Positions 43,505-55,130 of a DNA stretch of 64,000 nt are shown piece after piece. A model generated the notes under the pieces. That model searched no databases and was not told the DNA's origin. It was given only the letters and a program-made list of their open reading frames with translations. The first letter of the stretch is position 1. The number at the start of each line of letters is the position of its first letter. Source of the stretch: Rickettsia sp. MEAM1 (Bemisia tabaci) (GTDB lineage Bacteria > Pseudomonadota > Alphaproteobacteria > Rickettsiales > Rickettsiaceae). The stretch is from contig NZ_CP016305.1 of assembly GCF_002285905.1 (NCBI RefSeq), positions 1,302,001-1,366,000 on the forward strand, in the 5' to 3' direction. Position numbers and translations under genes: made by a program.

Positions 43505-44365
43505 GGCACCGTCAAGTTAAGTAAATTAGTGTCACAAAGTACTATATTTTTAGATTTCAGACAGCAAGAAGTCTTTGAGTAGCTTCATCCCAAATGGATT
43601 TAGCGGACGCAAATGCAATTCTTTGCTCAGATGCTGTTTTAGTATATCTTCCAACATTTACAGCAAATATATTTCTGACTTTTCCCATCAGTGATAATGT
43701 ACATTGTGCTGAATTAGGATGCTTAAATTTAATCAGTATCTTCTCTTTTCTCCTAGTTGGCTGATGGGCATTCTCAATCCGATTATTTAGTCTTTTATCG
43801 GTACGATGCTTAGTCCTAGGACACATATACCTAACTGGTTTAATGTAGCTTTTTAGCTTATCAGTCACAATAACCCTTGGACATGGATAATGACCCAATA
43901 ATCTTGATAAAAAGCGAATAGCTGATTTCTTGTTACGACGCTTCTGCAGTAATACTTCTAATTCATGTCCCTCAGAGTCAACAGCTCTCCATAATATGAA
44001 TACTTCACCTTTGATCTTGATATTCATCTCATCCAAATGCCATTTATCAGTTGGCTTTCGCTCTCTCTTACTAATAACATCTTGAAAATAAACTACAAAC
44101 TTATAACACCAAAACCTTACAGTCTCATGACTTAATATAATACCTCGATAAGCCATCTGCTCTTGAACATCTCGGTAACTATTATTAAAGCGATGATATA
44201 ACCATACTGTATGGCTAATAATGCTTGCTGGAAAACGATGTCTATTCGGGGCTTGAGTAATATGCATAGCGGTAAAATCTAGGATAAATTGTTACTGCTA
44301 TTCTATAAATCATTCCCTGTAATTGCTCAATACTTAATTTATACCTCCCTTAACTTGACGGTGCC
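43505..44365 (-). mobile_element. IS6-family element, copy 7
   Basis: Complete 861-bp copy inserted in an RPE; flanks GATTCTCGC and GTTTTAAG differ. Confidence 0.95.
43557..44267 (-). CDS. IS6-family transposase (copy 7)
   Basis: Same 236-residue translation as at 13673-14383; intact. Confidence 0.93.
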   Translation of the reverse strand: MHITQAPNRHRFPASIISHTVWLYHRFNNSYRDVQEQMAYRGIILSHETVRFWCYKFVVYFQDVISKRERKPTDKWHLDEMNIKIKGEVFILWRAVDSEGHELEVLLQKRRNKKSAIRFLSRLLGHYPCPRVIVTDKLKSYIKPVRYMCPRTKHRTDKRLNNRIENAHQPTRRKEKILIKFKHPNSAQCTLSLMGKVRNIFAVNVGRYTKTASEQRIAFASAKSIWDEATQRLLAV

Positions 44366-44622
44366 GTTTTAAGTACTTAGGTTCTTATATCTTTAAAGTG
44401 TGATAGGATGGAAATTATAAAGTTATATTAGGAGTATAACGCTTAAATATCAGATTTATCCAGAATACATCCATGATTTTTAAGGTAGTTCAAAAATTGC
44501 AAAAAAAAAAAGGAATTTAGTAAACCTAGTATTCTCTAACCTTTCTTTAAATACCAAAAAACTTGATTTTAAGCTATGTTTGACGCTTGATGTGTTATAA
44601 AAAAATACCGAGAACTGGAGAA

Positions 44623-44699
44623 TGGTGGGTTTGAGAAGACTTGAACTTCCGACCTCACGCTTATCAGGCGTGTGCTCTAACCAGCTGAGCTACAAACCC
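44623..44699 (-). tRNA. tRNA-Ile (GAT)
   Basis: The minus strand reads GGGTTTGTAGCTCAGCTGG... with acceptor GGGTTTG/CAAACCC, loop CTGATAA (GAT) and an encoded CCA. It is outside any rRNA operon. The 250 bp between IS6 copy 7 and this tRNA hold no visible gene. Confidence 0.95.
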
Positions 44700-44848
44700 A
44701 TAGTTAATTAATATTTTTGGTGTTTATCTTTTTACCTATTACTTATTAGGTTTTTCTCACACTTGTAACCAAATAGGGCTGAATTAACTATAGAATGCGA
44801 AGTTAGGATAAGAAATTATTTTAACTTCGGTAAAACGGTTAAATAATA

Positions 44849-44924
44849 TGGTAAGCTCGCCGGGATTCGAACCCGGGACCCTTTGATTAAAAGTCAAATG
44901 CTCTACCAACTGAGCTACGAGCTC
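44849..44924 (-). tRNA. tRNA-Lys (TTT)
   Basis: The minus strand reads GAGCTCGTAGCTCAGTTGG... with acceptor GAGCTCG/CGAGCTT, loop CTTTTAA (TTT) and an encoded CCA. Confidence 0.95.
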
Positions 44925-44935
44925 TTAAATATATT

Positions 44936-45062
44936 TATATACTCGCTTTATTTGAAAAATTGGCGACAATGTTATGGTACGAAACTATATTAAGTATACG
45001 CTTCGTTCCTCGTCTTATGAACCCCTTGCTCTTTTCCAAATAAAACTTCGTCTATATTACTT
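44936..45062. repeat. About 125-bp palindrome, same family as at 23868
   Basis: CGCTTTATTTGAAAAATTGG at the left and the complement of TTTTATTTGGAAAAGAGCAA at the right frame a divergent centre. Together with 23868-23990 it defines a dispersed rickettsial repeat with conserved arms. Confidence 0.55.
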
Positions 45063-45192
45063 TTTAAATTTATACGTTAAAGTTTTATACTTAGTATAAT
45101 AAATAATATTTAAAATTATGTTTTACTTTATCGCTGAAAAAGGCTAATCTGTCAACAATTATTTTCGGATTTAATTTAAATAAGGTAAATTC

Positions 45193-45927
45193 ATGAAGCA
45201 TCAAGACGTTGCTATAATCATCCCTTCCCGTCTTAGCTCAACTAGACTTACACGTAAACCTCTACAGCTAATCGGCTCATCTACTTTAATCGAACGTGTA
45301 TTTAAACAAGTAAATCAAACTAATCTTGAACATATTTATGTTGCGACTGATTCACAGGATATAGCAAGCGTAATTGAAAAGCTCGGAGGGAAAGTTATAT
45401 TTACCGACAGTGATATTCCAACTGGTACTGATCGTACTTATGAAGCTTTTAAGTTAATTCCAAATAATCATAATATTAATTATATAGTTAATGTGCAAGG
45501 TGATATGCCTTTCATTGAACCGGGATCAATTTTAAAAGTAATAGAAGATTTAAAAAATAGCAAATATGATATTGTAACTCCTGTAGTAAAAGTAGAGAAA
45601 GATTCAGTAGAAGCTGCAAGTAATGTTACTGTAGCTATTGACTCTCAGGGAAAAGCCATATATTTTTCACGTAGTCTTATTCCAAATGGTGCGGAAGAAT
45701 TTTTATATCACGTGGGGATGTACGGATTTCGAAAAAGTGCTTTGGAAAAATTTGTGGTTCTTGAACCAACATTTTTAGAGAAAACAGAACGCTTAGAGCA
45801 ATTACGACTTCTTGAAAATGGCATGGCAATCGGCACATGTTTAGTTAATAATGTCCCTATTTCGGTTGATACACCTGAAGATTTAAGTAAAGCAATAAAA
45901 TTTTATGAAAAGAATCAATTAGTTTAA
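45193..45927 (+). CDS. kdsB: CMP-KDO synthetase (3-deoxy-manno-octulosonate cytidylyltransferase)
   Basis: The 244-residue enzyme activates KDO for lipopolysaccharide inner-core synthesis. It has the [20 protein letters not shown] nucleotide-binding start, [20 protein letters not shown], and [16 protein letters not shown] with the metal-binding Asp. [16 protein letters not shown] and [15 protein letters not shown] are further conserved blocks. pyrG, which makes the CTP it consumes, begins 3 bp after its stop, so they form a functional pair. Confidence 0.95.
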   Translation: MKHQDVAIIIPSRLSSTRLTRKPLQLIGSSTLIERVFKQVNQTNLEHIYVATDSQDIASVIEKLGGKVIFTDSDIPTGTDRTYEAFKLIPNNHNINYIVNVQGDMPFIEPGSILKVIEDLKNSKYDIVTPVVKVEKDSVEAASNVTVAIDSQGKAIYFSRSLIPNGAEEFLYHVGMYGFRKSALEKFVVLEPTFLEKTERLEQLRLLENGMAIGTCLVNNVPISVDTPEDLSKAIKFYEKNQLV

Positions 45928-45930
45928 AGA

Positions 45931-47553
45931 ATGATGCGTTTTATCTTTATTACAGGCGGAGTAGTTTCATCTTTAGGTAAAGGTCTAACTGCCGCCTCTC
46001 TTGCAATGCTTTTGCAAGCAAAAGGTTTTAAAGTTTGTTTACGGAAACTAGATCCTTATTCAAATGTCGACCCTCGAACAATGAATCCTCATCAACATGG
46101 TGAAGTATATGTTACCGATGACGGGGCTGAAACTGATCTTGATCTTGGGCATTATGAGCGTTTTACAGGGGTGCCTGCTTGTAAGTTTGATAATATCACA
46201 ACAGGTGCTGTATACTCAAAACTACTTAAGGAGGAAAGATTAGGAAATTATACCAGTCTTACTGTACAGGTTATTCCACATGTTACAAATATAATAAAAG
46301 ATTTTATACTTTCTAACACCAAAGGTTTTGATTTTGTACTTTGCGAAATAGGCGGTACAGTAGGTGATATTGAAGGGTTGCCTTTTTTTGAAGCTATAAG
46401 ACAAATCGGAAATGAATTAAAAAGCAAACAATGTTTATTTATTCATCTAACTTTATTACCATATGTTAAAACTGCTCGTGAGCTAAAAACTAAACCTACT
46501 CAACATTCTGTAAAAGAACTCCGCACTATCGGTATTTCGCCGAATATTTTAGTGTGCCGAGCAGAACGCAAAATTGCTAAAAGCGAAATAGAAAAAATAG
46601 CTCTATTTTGTAATATAGACTCTGAGTATGTTATTCCGGCAATAGATCAAAAAAATATATATTCAGTACCTCTTGCTTACCATGATTATGGGCTTGACAA
46701 TAAAGTATTAAAATTTTTTAATCTTACTATTGTACCTTCTAAATTAAATAGATGGCATGAGATAATTGAAAGATTAAAAGAATCTCATTCAAAAGTACGA
46801 ATCGCTATTATAGCTAAATATCATAAATTAAAAGATGCTTATAAATCAGTAATCGAAGCTCTTGACCATGCTGGCATATATCATAAATATAAAGTTAATT
46901 TAGTATGGATAAATGCAGAAAATGTAACTAATAAAAATATTTCTAAAAAATTATTAGGTGTTGACGGAATATTAGTTCCAGGTGGATTTGGTGAGCGAGC
47001 AACAGAAGGAAAGATCTTAGCAGTAAATTATGCTCGAACTAATAATATACCTTTTTTTGGCATATGTCTTGGGATGCAGCTTGCTGCTATTGAAATAGCT
47101 CGTAATTTAATAGGTTTTAAAGATGCTATAACAGAAGAGTTTAAAACAGCTGGTACAAAAATTATTGAAAGAATAAGCAAAAATGATGAGGATTTTAATC
47201 CATCAGATATCACAATAGAAAATGTAAAAAAGACTATGCGTCTTGGTTCTTATACATGTAATTTAGTATCGGATAGTATTACTGCTAATGCATATGGAGA
47301 ACTTAAAATAAGTGAACGACATCGTCATAGATACAAATTCAACAATGATTTTCAAGATATTTTTGAAAAAAATGGCGTAAAGTTTAGCGGATTTTTAGAA
47401 GATAAAAAGATTGTGGAAGTAATTGAATTACCAAAATTATTATGGTTTGTGGGAGTACAATTTCATCCAGAGTTTAAATCAAAACCTTTTGAAGCTCATC
47501 CTTTATTTATTGGATTTGTTGAAGCAGCGATTAAATATAACAATATACTATGA
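45931..47553 (+). CDS. pyrG: CTP synthase
   Basis: The 540-residue enzyme converts UTP plus glutamine to CTP. The synthetase domain starts [20 protein letters not shown] (P-loop at 14-21) and has [20 protein letters not shown]. The glutamine amidotransferase domain has [20 protein letters not shown] with nucleophile Cys379, and FHPEFKSKP with the catalytic His/Glu. The second Met (45934) is an equally good start. It is arranged with kdsB, then a Tlc transporter follows. Confidence 0.96.
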   Translation: MMRFIFITGGVVSSLGKGLTAASLAMLLQAKGFKVCLRKLDPYSNVDPRTMNPHQHGEVYVTDDGAETDLDLGHYERFTGVPACKFDNITTGAVYSKLLKEERLGNYTSLTVQVIPHVTNIIKDFILSNTKGFDFVLCEIGGTVGDIEGLPFFEAIRQIGNELKSKQCLFIHLTLLPYVKTARELKTKPTQHSVKELRTIGISPNILVCRAERKIAKSEIEKIALFCNIDSEYVIPAIDQKNIYSVPLAYHDYGLDNKVLKFFNLTIVPSKLNRWHEIIERLKESHSKVRIAIIAKYHKLKDAYKSVIEALDHAGIYHKYKVNLVWINAENVTNKNISKKLLGVDGILVPGGFGERATEGKILAVNYARTNNIPFFGICLGMQLAAIEIARNLIGFKDAITEEFKTAGTKIIERISKNDEDFNPSDITIENVKKTMRLGSYTCNLVSDSITANAYGELKISERHRHRYKFNNDFQDIFEKNGVKFSGFLEDKKIVEVIELPKLLWFVGVQFHPEFKSKPFEAHPLFIGFVEAAIKYNNIL

Positions 47554-47624
47554 CTTTATTTAAAAATCTTGACATAATTTTTATTATAGTCTAGGTTGCA
47601 TTAGAGTTCTTTAACACTCTATAA

Positions 47625-49169
<1,545 letters not shown>

Positions 49170-49189
49170 AAACATTTTCATTTTGTCAC

Positions 49190-49335
49190 AGTTCTGCCTG
49201 CATGGATTAAAAAGCACCATTAGTGTCATCCCGTGGCGGCATTGTTGCGTGGATCGAAAAACGCCCTCGGTGTCATCCCGTGGCTTGACCACGGGATGAC
49301 AGGGGAAAACGATCCACGCGGGCAATGCCCGCAAA
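49190..49335. repeat. RPE cluster downstream of the Tlc gene
   Basis: A TCATCCCGTGGCTTGACCACGG hairpin (short arms CCCGTGG/CCACGGG) near 49273 lies within a longer imperfect palindrome (GTTGCGTGGATCG with CGATCCACGCGGGC). No gene is visible. Confidence 0.6.
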
Positions 49336-49379
49336 AAATACTAATATCATTAAATCTAAATATTTACTTTAATCTAAAG

Positions 49380-50240
49380 GGCACCGTCAAGTTAAGTAAA
49401 TTAGTGTCACAAAGTACTATATTTTTAGATTTCAGACAGCAAGAAGTCTTTGAGTAGCTTCATCCCAAATGGATTTAGCGGACGCAAATGCAATTCTTTG
49501 CTCAGATGCTGTTTTAGTATATCTTCCAACATTTACAGCAAATATATTTCTGACTTTTCCCATCAGTGATAATGTACATTGTGCTGAATTAGGATGCTTA
49601 AATTTAATCAGTATCTTCTCTTTTCTCCTAGTTGGCTGATGGGCATTCTCAATCCGATTATTTAGTCTTTTATCGGTACGATGCTTAGTCCTAGGACACA
49701 TATACCTAACTGGTTTAATGTAGCTTTTTAGCTTATCAGTCACAATAACCCTTGGACATGGATAATGACCCAATAATCTTGATAAAAAGCGAATAGCTGA
49801 TTTCTTGTTACGACGCTTCTGCAGTAATACTTCTAATTCATGTCCCTCAGAGTCAACAGCTCTCCATAATATGAATACTTCACCTTTGATCTTGATATTC
49901 ATCTCATCCAAATGCCATTTATCAGTTGGCTTTCGCTCTCTCTTACTAATAACATCTTGAAAATAAACTACAAACTTATAACACCAAAACCTTACAGTCT
50001 CATGACTTAATATAATACCTCGATAAGCCATCTGCTCTTGAACATCTCGGTAACTATTATTAAAGCGATGATATAACCATACTGTATGGCTAATAATGCT
50101 TGCTGGAAAACGATGTCTATTCGGGGCTTGAGTAATATGCATAGCGGTAAAATCTAGGATAAATTGTTACTGCTATTCTATAAATCATTCCCTGTAATTG
50201 CTCAATACTTAATTTATACCTCCCTTAACTTGACGGTGCC
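49380..50240 (-). mobile_element. IS6-family element, copy 8
   Basis: Complete 861-bp copy; flanks TCTAAAG and TTTAATGG differ. It truncates the hypothetical gene to its right. Confidence 0.95.
49432..50142 (-). CDS. IS6-family transposase (copy 8)
   Basis: Same 236-residue translation as at 13673-14383; intact. Confidence 0.93.
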   Translation of the reverse strand: MHITQAPNRHRFPASIISHTVWLYHRFNNSYRDVQEQMAYRGIILSHETVRFWCYKFVVYFQDVISKRERKPTDKWHLDEMNIKIKGEVFILWRAVDSEGHELEVLLQKRRNKKSAIRFLSRLLGHYPCPRVIVTDKLKSYIKPVRYMCPRTKHRTDKRLNNRIENAHQPTRRKEKILIKFKHPNSAQCTLSLMGKVRNIFAVNVGRYTKTASEQRIAFASAKSIWDEATQRLLAV

Positions 50241-50677
50241 TTTAATGGTCCCCCGTTTACATCTGTAAGATCTATAGAATTGTTTATTATTTGGCGTCTC
50301 ATATATTTCTGCATTTCAAAATTGGCTTTTTCGTTGCTAGAAAATCTTTCTTTAAACTCTTTTGGGTAATTATTTACTCTTTCCTGTATTTCTTTAAGAT
50401 CTTTTTGAGAGGCACCTTTACTTATTGCTTCATCTATGTATTTTTGAAAGGTATCTTTTTTGGTTATAGCACTTTCTTCAGTTTGAGAGGTAATAAGCTT
50501 TGTTAACCAAGACTTGGTTTGGAAAGTATCATCTTCTATGTCCAGTGGTTTTTTTGACTCATACATTGCTCGATCAAATATTAAAAAATTATAATCTTCA
50601 AAACTTCTTATTCCCGCAGTAACAGCTTCTATACCTTTCTGAGCTTTAGATAAATTTTGATCACTATCTTTTGACAT
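50225..50677 (-). pseudogene. Rickettsial hypothetical gene, 3' end replaced by IS6
   Basis: The ATG at 50677 (MSKDSDQNLSKAQKGIEAVT) has GAGGA 8 bp upstream; the in-frame ATG at 50692 would overlap it. About 145 genuine residues remain, polar and helical (KYIDEAISKGASQKDLKEIQ). After DLTDVNGGPL the frame enters the IS6 end and stops. An IS200 copy begins just upstream at 50711. No family recognised. Confidence 0.5.
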
Positions 50678-50710
50678 ATCAAAATTCCTCATTAAGTTTA
50701 TTTAATTTAA

Positions 50711-51269
50711 TGTCCCCCTTCGGGGATCAAAAATCCCTCGCCTTTAGGCGAAGGGAAGATATAATGAAATTGCTTTAGCAATGAATTTATATCAAGAAAT
50801 GAGAAGTTATAGAAAGAATAGTCATAGTCAGTATGATTTAAAAGTGCATCTTATATGGATACCAAAATATAGGAAGAGAATATTGATAGGCAAAGTATCG
50901 GAAAGGACTAGAGATTTACTGAGGCAGATTTGTATGGAACATGAAGTACATATAATTTCAGGGAAAATATCATGTGATCACGTACATATGTTTATCTCAT
51001 ATAAGCCGCAAATATCTCTTAGCAAGTTAGTACAGTATTTAAAAGGCATTAGCTCAAGAATTTTATTGCAAGAATTTACTCATTTACGAAAACAATTTTG
51101 GGGCAATCATTTGTGGGCTAGGGGCTATATGGCAGTCAGTTCAGGTAATATAACTGATGAAATGATACAGCACTATATTGATGAACAGGAAGGTGAACCT
51201 GTGAATGATGATCGATTTCTAATCGATTCCACTTTATAACCCCTCAGCTTATAGCTGAGGGTTGTTTAG
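50711..51269 (+). mobile_element. Complete IS200/IS605-type element (559 bp)
   Basis: It lies after TTAA at 50707-50710 and ends TTTAG before TTAAATC. It is 2 bp shorter than the other complete copies because AT is missing just before the tnpA start. Confidence 0.93.
50781..51239 (+). CDS. tnpA: IS200-type HUH transposase TnpA, N-terminally extended form
   Basis: The 152-residue protein starts MNLYQEMRSYRKNSHSQYD because the 2-bp deletion fuses the short leader peptide to the transposase. HUH residues become His67 and His69 and the catalytic tyrosine Tyr132. Everything else matches the copy at 31719. Confidence 0.92.
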   Translation: MNLYQEMRSYRKNSHSQYDLKVHLIWIPKYRKRILIGKVSERTRDLLRQICMEHEVHIISGKISCDHVHMFISYKPQISLSKLVQYLKGISSRILLQEFTHLRKQFWGNHLWARGYMAVSSGNITDEMIQHYIDEQEGEPVNDDRFLIDSTL

Positions 51270-51429
51270 TTAAATCATTATTTAATAATACTAACAAGTT
51301 AATTAAAATTAATTTAAGTTAAAATATATTATAAATATAAAATTATTACCTAAATGACACTCTTGAATATTGACAATTTACTCAATATATACCAAACTGC
51401 GTGGTTTAATGGCTTTTGAAATTAATAAT

Positions 51430-52665
51430 ATGACTTTTATAGAAGAATTTATAAATAAAGGATATTTCCACCAATGTACCGATTTAGAGCGGTTAACTAG
51501 TATAACAAAAGAAGTTAAGATTGCTGCTTATATCGGTTTTGATTGTACAGCAACATCTTTGCATATCGGTAGTTTAATGCAGATAATGATATTGCGATTA
51601 CTGCAAAAGCACGGACATAAGCCAATAGTGATTATCGGCGGTGGTACGAGTAAAATTGGTGATCCTTCAGGCAAAGATGAAGCACGTAAAACTATAACTA
51701 AAGAAGATATAGCAAAAAATGCTGAAGGTATCAAAAAATCTTTGTCAAAATTTATTAAATTTGGCGATGGTGAAAGCGATGCTATCATGCTCGATAATGC
51801 CGAGTGGTTAGATTCAATTTATTATTTAGATTTCCTACGAGATTTCGGCAGCCATTTTTCTGTCAACCGCATGCTAACTATGGATTCAGTGAAGTTAAGA
51901 CTAGAGCGGGAGCAACATTTAAGCTTTTTGGAGTTTAACTATATGTTGCTGCAAGCCTATGATTTTTATTATTTAAGCAAGCATTATAATTGCAGTCTGC
52001 AACTCGGCGGTAGCGATCAATGGGGTAATATCGTAATGGGGGCGGATTTAACTCGCAAGATAAGTAGCAAAGAAGTGTTTGGTATGACAACGCCGTTACT
52101 TACAACTGCTTCAGGAGCTAAGATGGGTAAGACGGCTGCGGGTGCTGTATGGCTTAATGAAGATCTGCTAAGCCCTTATGATTATTACCAATATTGGCGT
52201 AACTGTGAAGATGCTGACATAGTTAGATTTGCTAAATTATATAGCGAACTAACAAACGAAGAGCTTGTAGTGTTTGAAAATTTAGCAGCTGAAGATATTA
52301 ATGCCGCTAAAAAGCAACTCGCTTATGAATTGACTAAACTTTGTCATGGAGCGCAAGAAGCCAAGACCGCTTTAGAGACTTCAGTAAAAATATTTGAACA
52401 AGGACAAATTGACGAAAATTTAACTACAATAGTCCTAGAGCTGGAAATATTACAAGCAGGCATTACTGCGTTTGAACTATTTCATGAAGCTGGGCTTGCT
52501 ACCTCTAAATCCGAAGCACGTAAGCTTATAAGAGGAAAAGGAGCTAAGATAAATGATGAATTAGTTGCAGATGAAAATATGGTAATTAATACTACTTTCT
52601 TACTTGAAAATAATTTTATTAAACTCTCTGCCGGTAAAAAAAGACATATATTAGTTAAGATTTAG
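51430..52665 (+). CDS. tyrS: Tyrosyl-tRNA synthetase
   Basis: The class I synthetase has the HIGH-type motif HIGS (45-48) in [19 protein letters not shown] and the KMSKS-type [26 protein letters not shown] contacts tyrosine. An S4-type RNA-binding tail follows ([20 protein letters not shown]). The start at 51430 gives 411 residues, the usual rickettsial length; in-frame ATGs at 51370 and 51409 would only add non-conserved residues. Confidence 0.96.
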   Translation: MTFIEEFINKGYFHQCTDLERLTSITKEVKIAAYIGFDCTATSLHIGSLMQIMILRLLQKHGHKPIVIIGGGTSKIGDPSGKDEARKTITKEDIAKNAEGIKKSLSKFIKFGDGESDAIMLDNAEWLDSIYYLDFLRDFGSHFSVNRMLTMDSVKLRLEREQHLSFLEFNYMLLQAYDFYYLSKHYNCSLQLGGSDQWGNIVMGADLTRKISSKEVFGMTTPLLTTASGAKMGKTAAGAVWLNEDLLSPYDYYQYWRNCEDADIVRFAKLYSELTNEELVVFENLAAEDINAAKKQLAYELTKLCHGAQEAKTALETSVKIFEQGQIDENLTTIVLELEILQAGITAFELFHEAGLATSKSEARKLIRGKGAKINDELVADENMVINTTFLLENNFIKLSAGKKRHILVKI

Positions 52666-52674
52666 AAAAAGGGC

Positions 52675-52860
52675 ATTCTCGCATAGATTGAGAGTCGTCA
52701 TTGCGAGGAAATTACGAAGTAATTGACGAAGCAATCTCAGGATATTTAATGAGATTGCCATGCTCCTTACAGTCGCGTAGCTCATGACGATTTGGTATCC
52801 ACGCAATAAAGCCTATGCAGAAATGATATATGGATCTAGTTAGCAAGCAACTAGATGGCA
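52675..52860. repeat. RPE downstream of tyrS
   Basis: A palindrome starting GTCATTGCGAGGAAATTACG near 52696 and including GAAGCAATCTCAGG/ATGAGATTGCC is visible. No gene is visible. Confidence 0.6.
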
Positions 52861-52862
52861 CT

Positions 52863-53078
52863 TTACATAATTATACTTTCATGTCCCATTAAATGCATCA
52901 CATCTTCAGCAGTAACTTCAGACAACCCAGAATAGACCATACCCTCAGGCATAGCTAATTTTTTATTTCCAGAAGAAAAAGATATTTTACAAATATCATA
53001 ACAGCTTGTTATTCTATCATTAACAACCATATCTTCTAATGATTCAACTTTAGTATATGATATATACTTATCCGTCAT
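52863..53078 (-). CDS. Small hypothetical protein
   Basis: The 71-residue frame starts MTDKYISYTKVESLEDMVVN with an ATG and ends HLMGHESIIM. It is soluble, with no signal peptide or known motif. The spacing is tight with neither neighbour. It could be a real small gene or the remains of a larger one. The AT-rich 330 bp upstream (53079-53409) contain no gene. Confidence 0.4.
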   Translation of the reverse strand: MTDKYISYTKVESLEDMVVNDRITSCYDICKISFSSGNKKLAMPEGMVYSGLSEVTAEDVMHLMGHESIIM

Positions 53079-53409
53079 ATCCTGTGTTTTTATATTTGGT
53101 TTTTAAAACTTCTAAAAATGTGAATAACTAAACTTATCCTTAAAATTAAATATAATCATATACCCTTTCCTGTTGTTTAATAAAAAGTTAATTATTTAAT
53201 ATAATGTCAATTTTTTAATTAATAATCAACTATAATTTGGAAAAATATTTCCAAACTTAATAATAATTATATCAATAATTAACAATAATTATATAAATTG
53301 CAAAAATACAATATATTTTCTATTAAAGTTTAAATTCAATTATTAATTTATTTTGATAAGGCGATAAATAATCTTAATATAAAATTTTATTTAAAAACAA
53401 TTAATAGTT

Positions 53410-54934
53410 ATGAAAGATAAACCAAATGAAGCCTGGGAAGTTACAGGAGTTGATACACTTAGCAAGGCAAAAGATTTAAGTAATGAAAAAACAGATACAG
53501 AAATTCCTACTATTATTAAAAATTCAGAAAATTCCGCTAGAACAACTGCTGAACATATAATACTAACAGGTACAAATGATTTAACAAGTGTAGACAGCTT
53601 ACCAGCAACGCGTATGGCTAAATATGCCTCTCTTGCTATTATAAATACTAATTTACAGATAGAAAAAGAAGCAGATTTAAAACCTACTTTTGAAAAATTA
53701 CATCCCTACATATTAGAATATAGTAACAGCAAGGAATTTGAAGAAAAGGTAAATAAGGTAAATCTAAACTCAAAATCTCAAGCCGAAGCTTTAGCTTCTA
53801 AAGTTATTAATAATACCGATACAACAACATTAAATAAAGAAGAACTAGACGCAAAAAATTTATATGAAACTATAAAAACAAATTATTCCAAATTACCTAA
53901 AGAACCACACTCAAAATCACCAGAACAATATTTGGAAAAAATATTATTTGATAAAACTAGAATGAAAGCTTTAGAAGATACAATAATATCTGATCTGGAA
54001 CCAAAATTAGTAAAAGAAGCAGAAAGTCAAGGATTTAAAAAATTAACTGAACATAAAAGATAGAACTACTTATTGTTTTTATGGGGCACCGGCATCTGGA
54101 AAAGGGACATCTGTAGCAATGCGTAGATCAGAAGCAATCAAGGAAAGAAAAAATTGGGCTGATATAGTAAAAATTAACACTGATAGTCATAGAGATTTTA
54201 TAGATGATAGCTCACCTACTAGTAAAATTGAGAATAGATCAGCTCTTAATCATGCAGAAGCAGGATTTATTTCTAATATGTCATATCGTTTATATGAGAA
54301 AAAAGTTAACGACAATAAAGCTCCTGATATGCTAGTTGATACTATAATGCCTAATCAATATATACTTGATATGGCAGTTAAAAATGGAGGAAAAACTTTA
54401 ATTGATGTTATCTCAATTCCGACAGAAAAATGTGTAGAAAGAGCATATGAACGAGGAAAAGAAGAACAAAGATTTGTACCAACTGATTATATTATCAATG
54501 CAAATATTAATGTCCCAAAGAATTTTCATGATATTATGTCTAAGAATATTGGAAAAGATATTGAATATAAAATAGTAGACAATGATGTGGAAAGAGGTAA
54601 AAAACCGATATTAATAGAACAAGGTAATCTTAAAGAAAAAACAGTAGAGATACACGATAAAACTAGGTTAGATGAATTTTTACGTAAACAAAACTTAAAT
54701 CCTAAAGCACAAAACCCACAGGAATTATATAGCGAAGATTATCATAAAAAAACTCCGACTTATAAATTTAATGATAGTAATTTAGGTATAAAAGTAAGCT
54801 ATACAAAAGTTACAGATGAAACTCAAATGATTGGATCACAGTTAGGGAATCAATTACAATCTAATAACTCTAATCCATTGCCAAATACTAATAAAAATGT
54901 TATAATAAAGAAAAATAATCAAATAGGTAGGTAA
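53410..54934 (+). pseudogene. Frameshifted P-loop (zeta-toxin-like) kinase gene
   Basis: The first piece (MKDKPNEAWEVTGVDTLSKA, 217 codons) ends at 54063. A one-base shift just before it gives TTYCFYGAPASGKGTSVAMR, containing the Walker A motif GAPASGKGTS, which continues into the second piece to 54934. Downstream VKINTDSHRDFIDD resembles the substrate-binding Asp/Arg of zeta-toxin kinases (DxxR), and VERAYERGKEEQRFVPTDYI resembles their lid. The full protein would be about 507 residues, with a helical N-terminus and a disordered Asn-rich tail. Zeta toxins phosphorylate UDP-sugars, but the substrate here is unknown. Confidence 0.6.
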
Positions 54935-54938
54935 TAAT

Positions 54939-55118
54939 ATGTCCAAGAAACCAAACAATAAAGATAACGGCTTTTTATCACCTGAAGAACTTGCTTTTGC
55001 TGAAGAATATGATAAGCATCATGATAATACTGTTGTACATACTAATGATGATGCACAAGCGTGGGCAAAAAAATTGTTAGGTGAGTCTAATAACGAGTCA
55101 ATCATAATTTTTGTGTAA
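54939..55118 (+). CDS. Small acidic protein next to the P-loop kinase gene
   Basis: A 59-residue frame starts MSKKPNNKDNGFLSPEELAF, 4 bp after the kinase gene stop, and ends at 55118, 12 bp before IS256-A. The acidic helix (AFAEEYDKHHDN) and VVHTNDDAQAWAKKLLGE could be an antitoxin or chaperone partner. Its last codons may have been altered by the nearby insertion. Confidence 0.45.
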   Translation: MSKKPNNKDNGFLSPEELAFAEEYDKHHDNTVVHTNDDAQAWAKKLLGESNNESIIIFV

Positions 55119-55130
55119 ATTGTTAAAATC

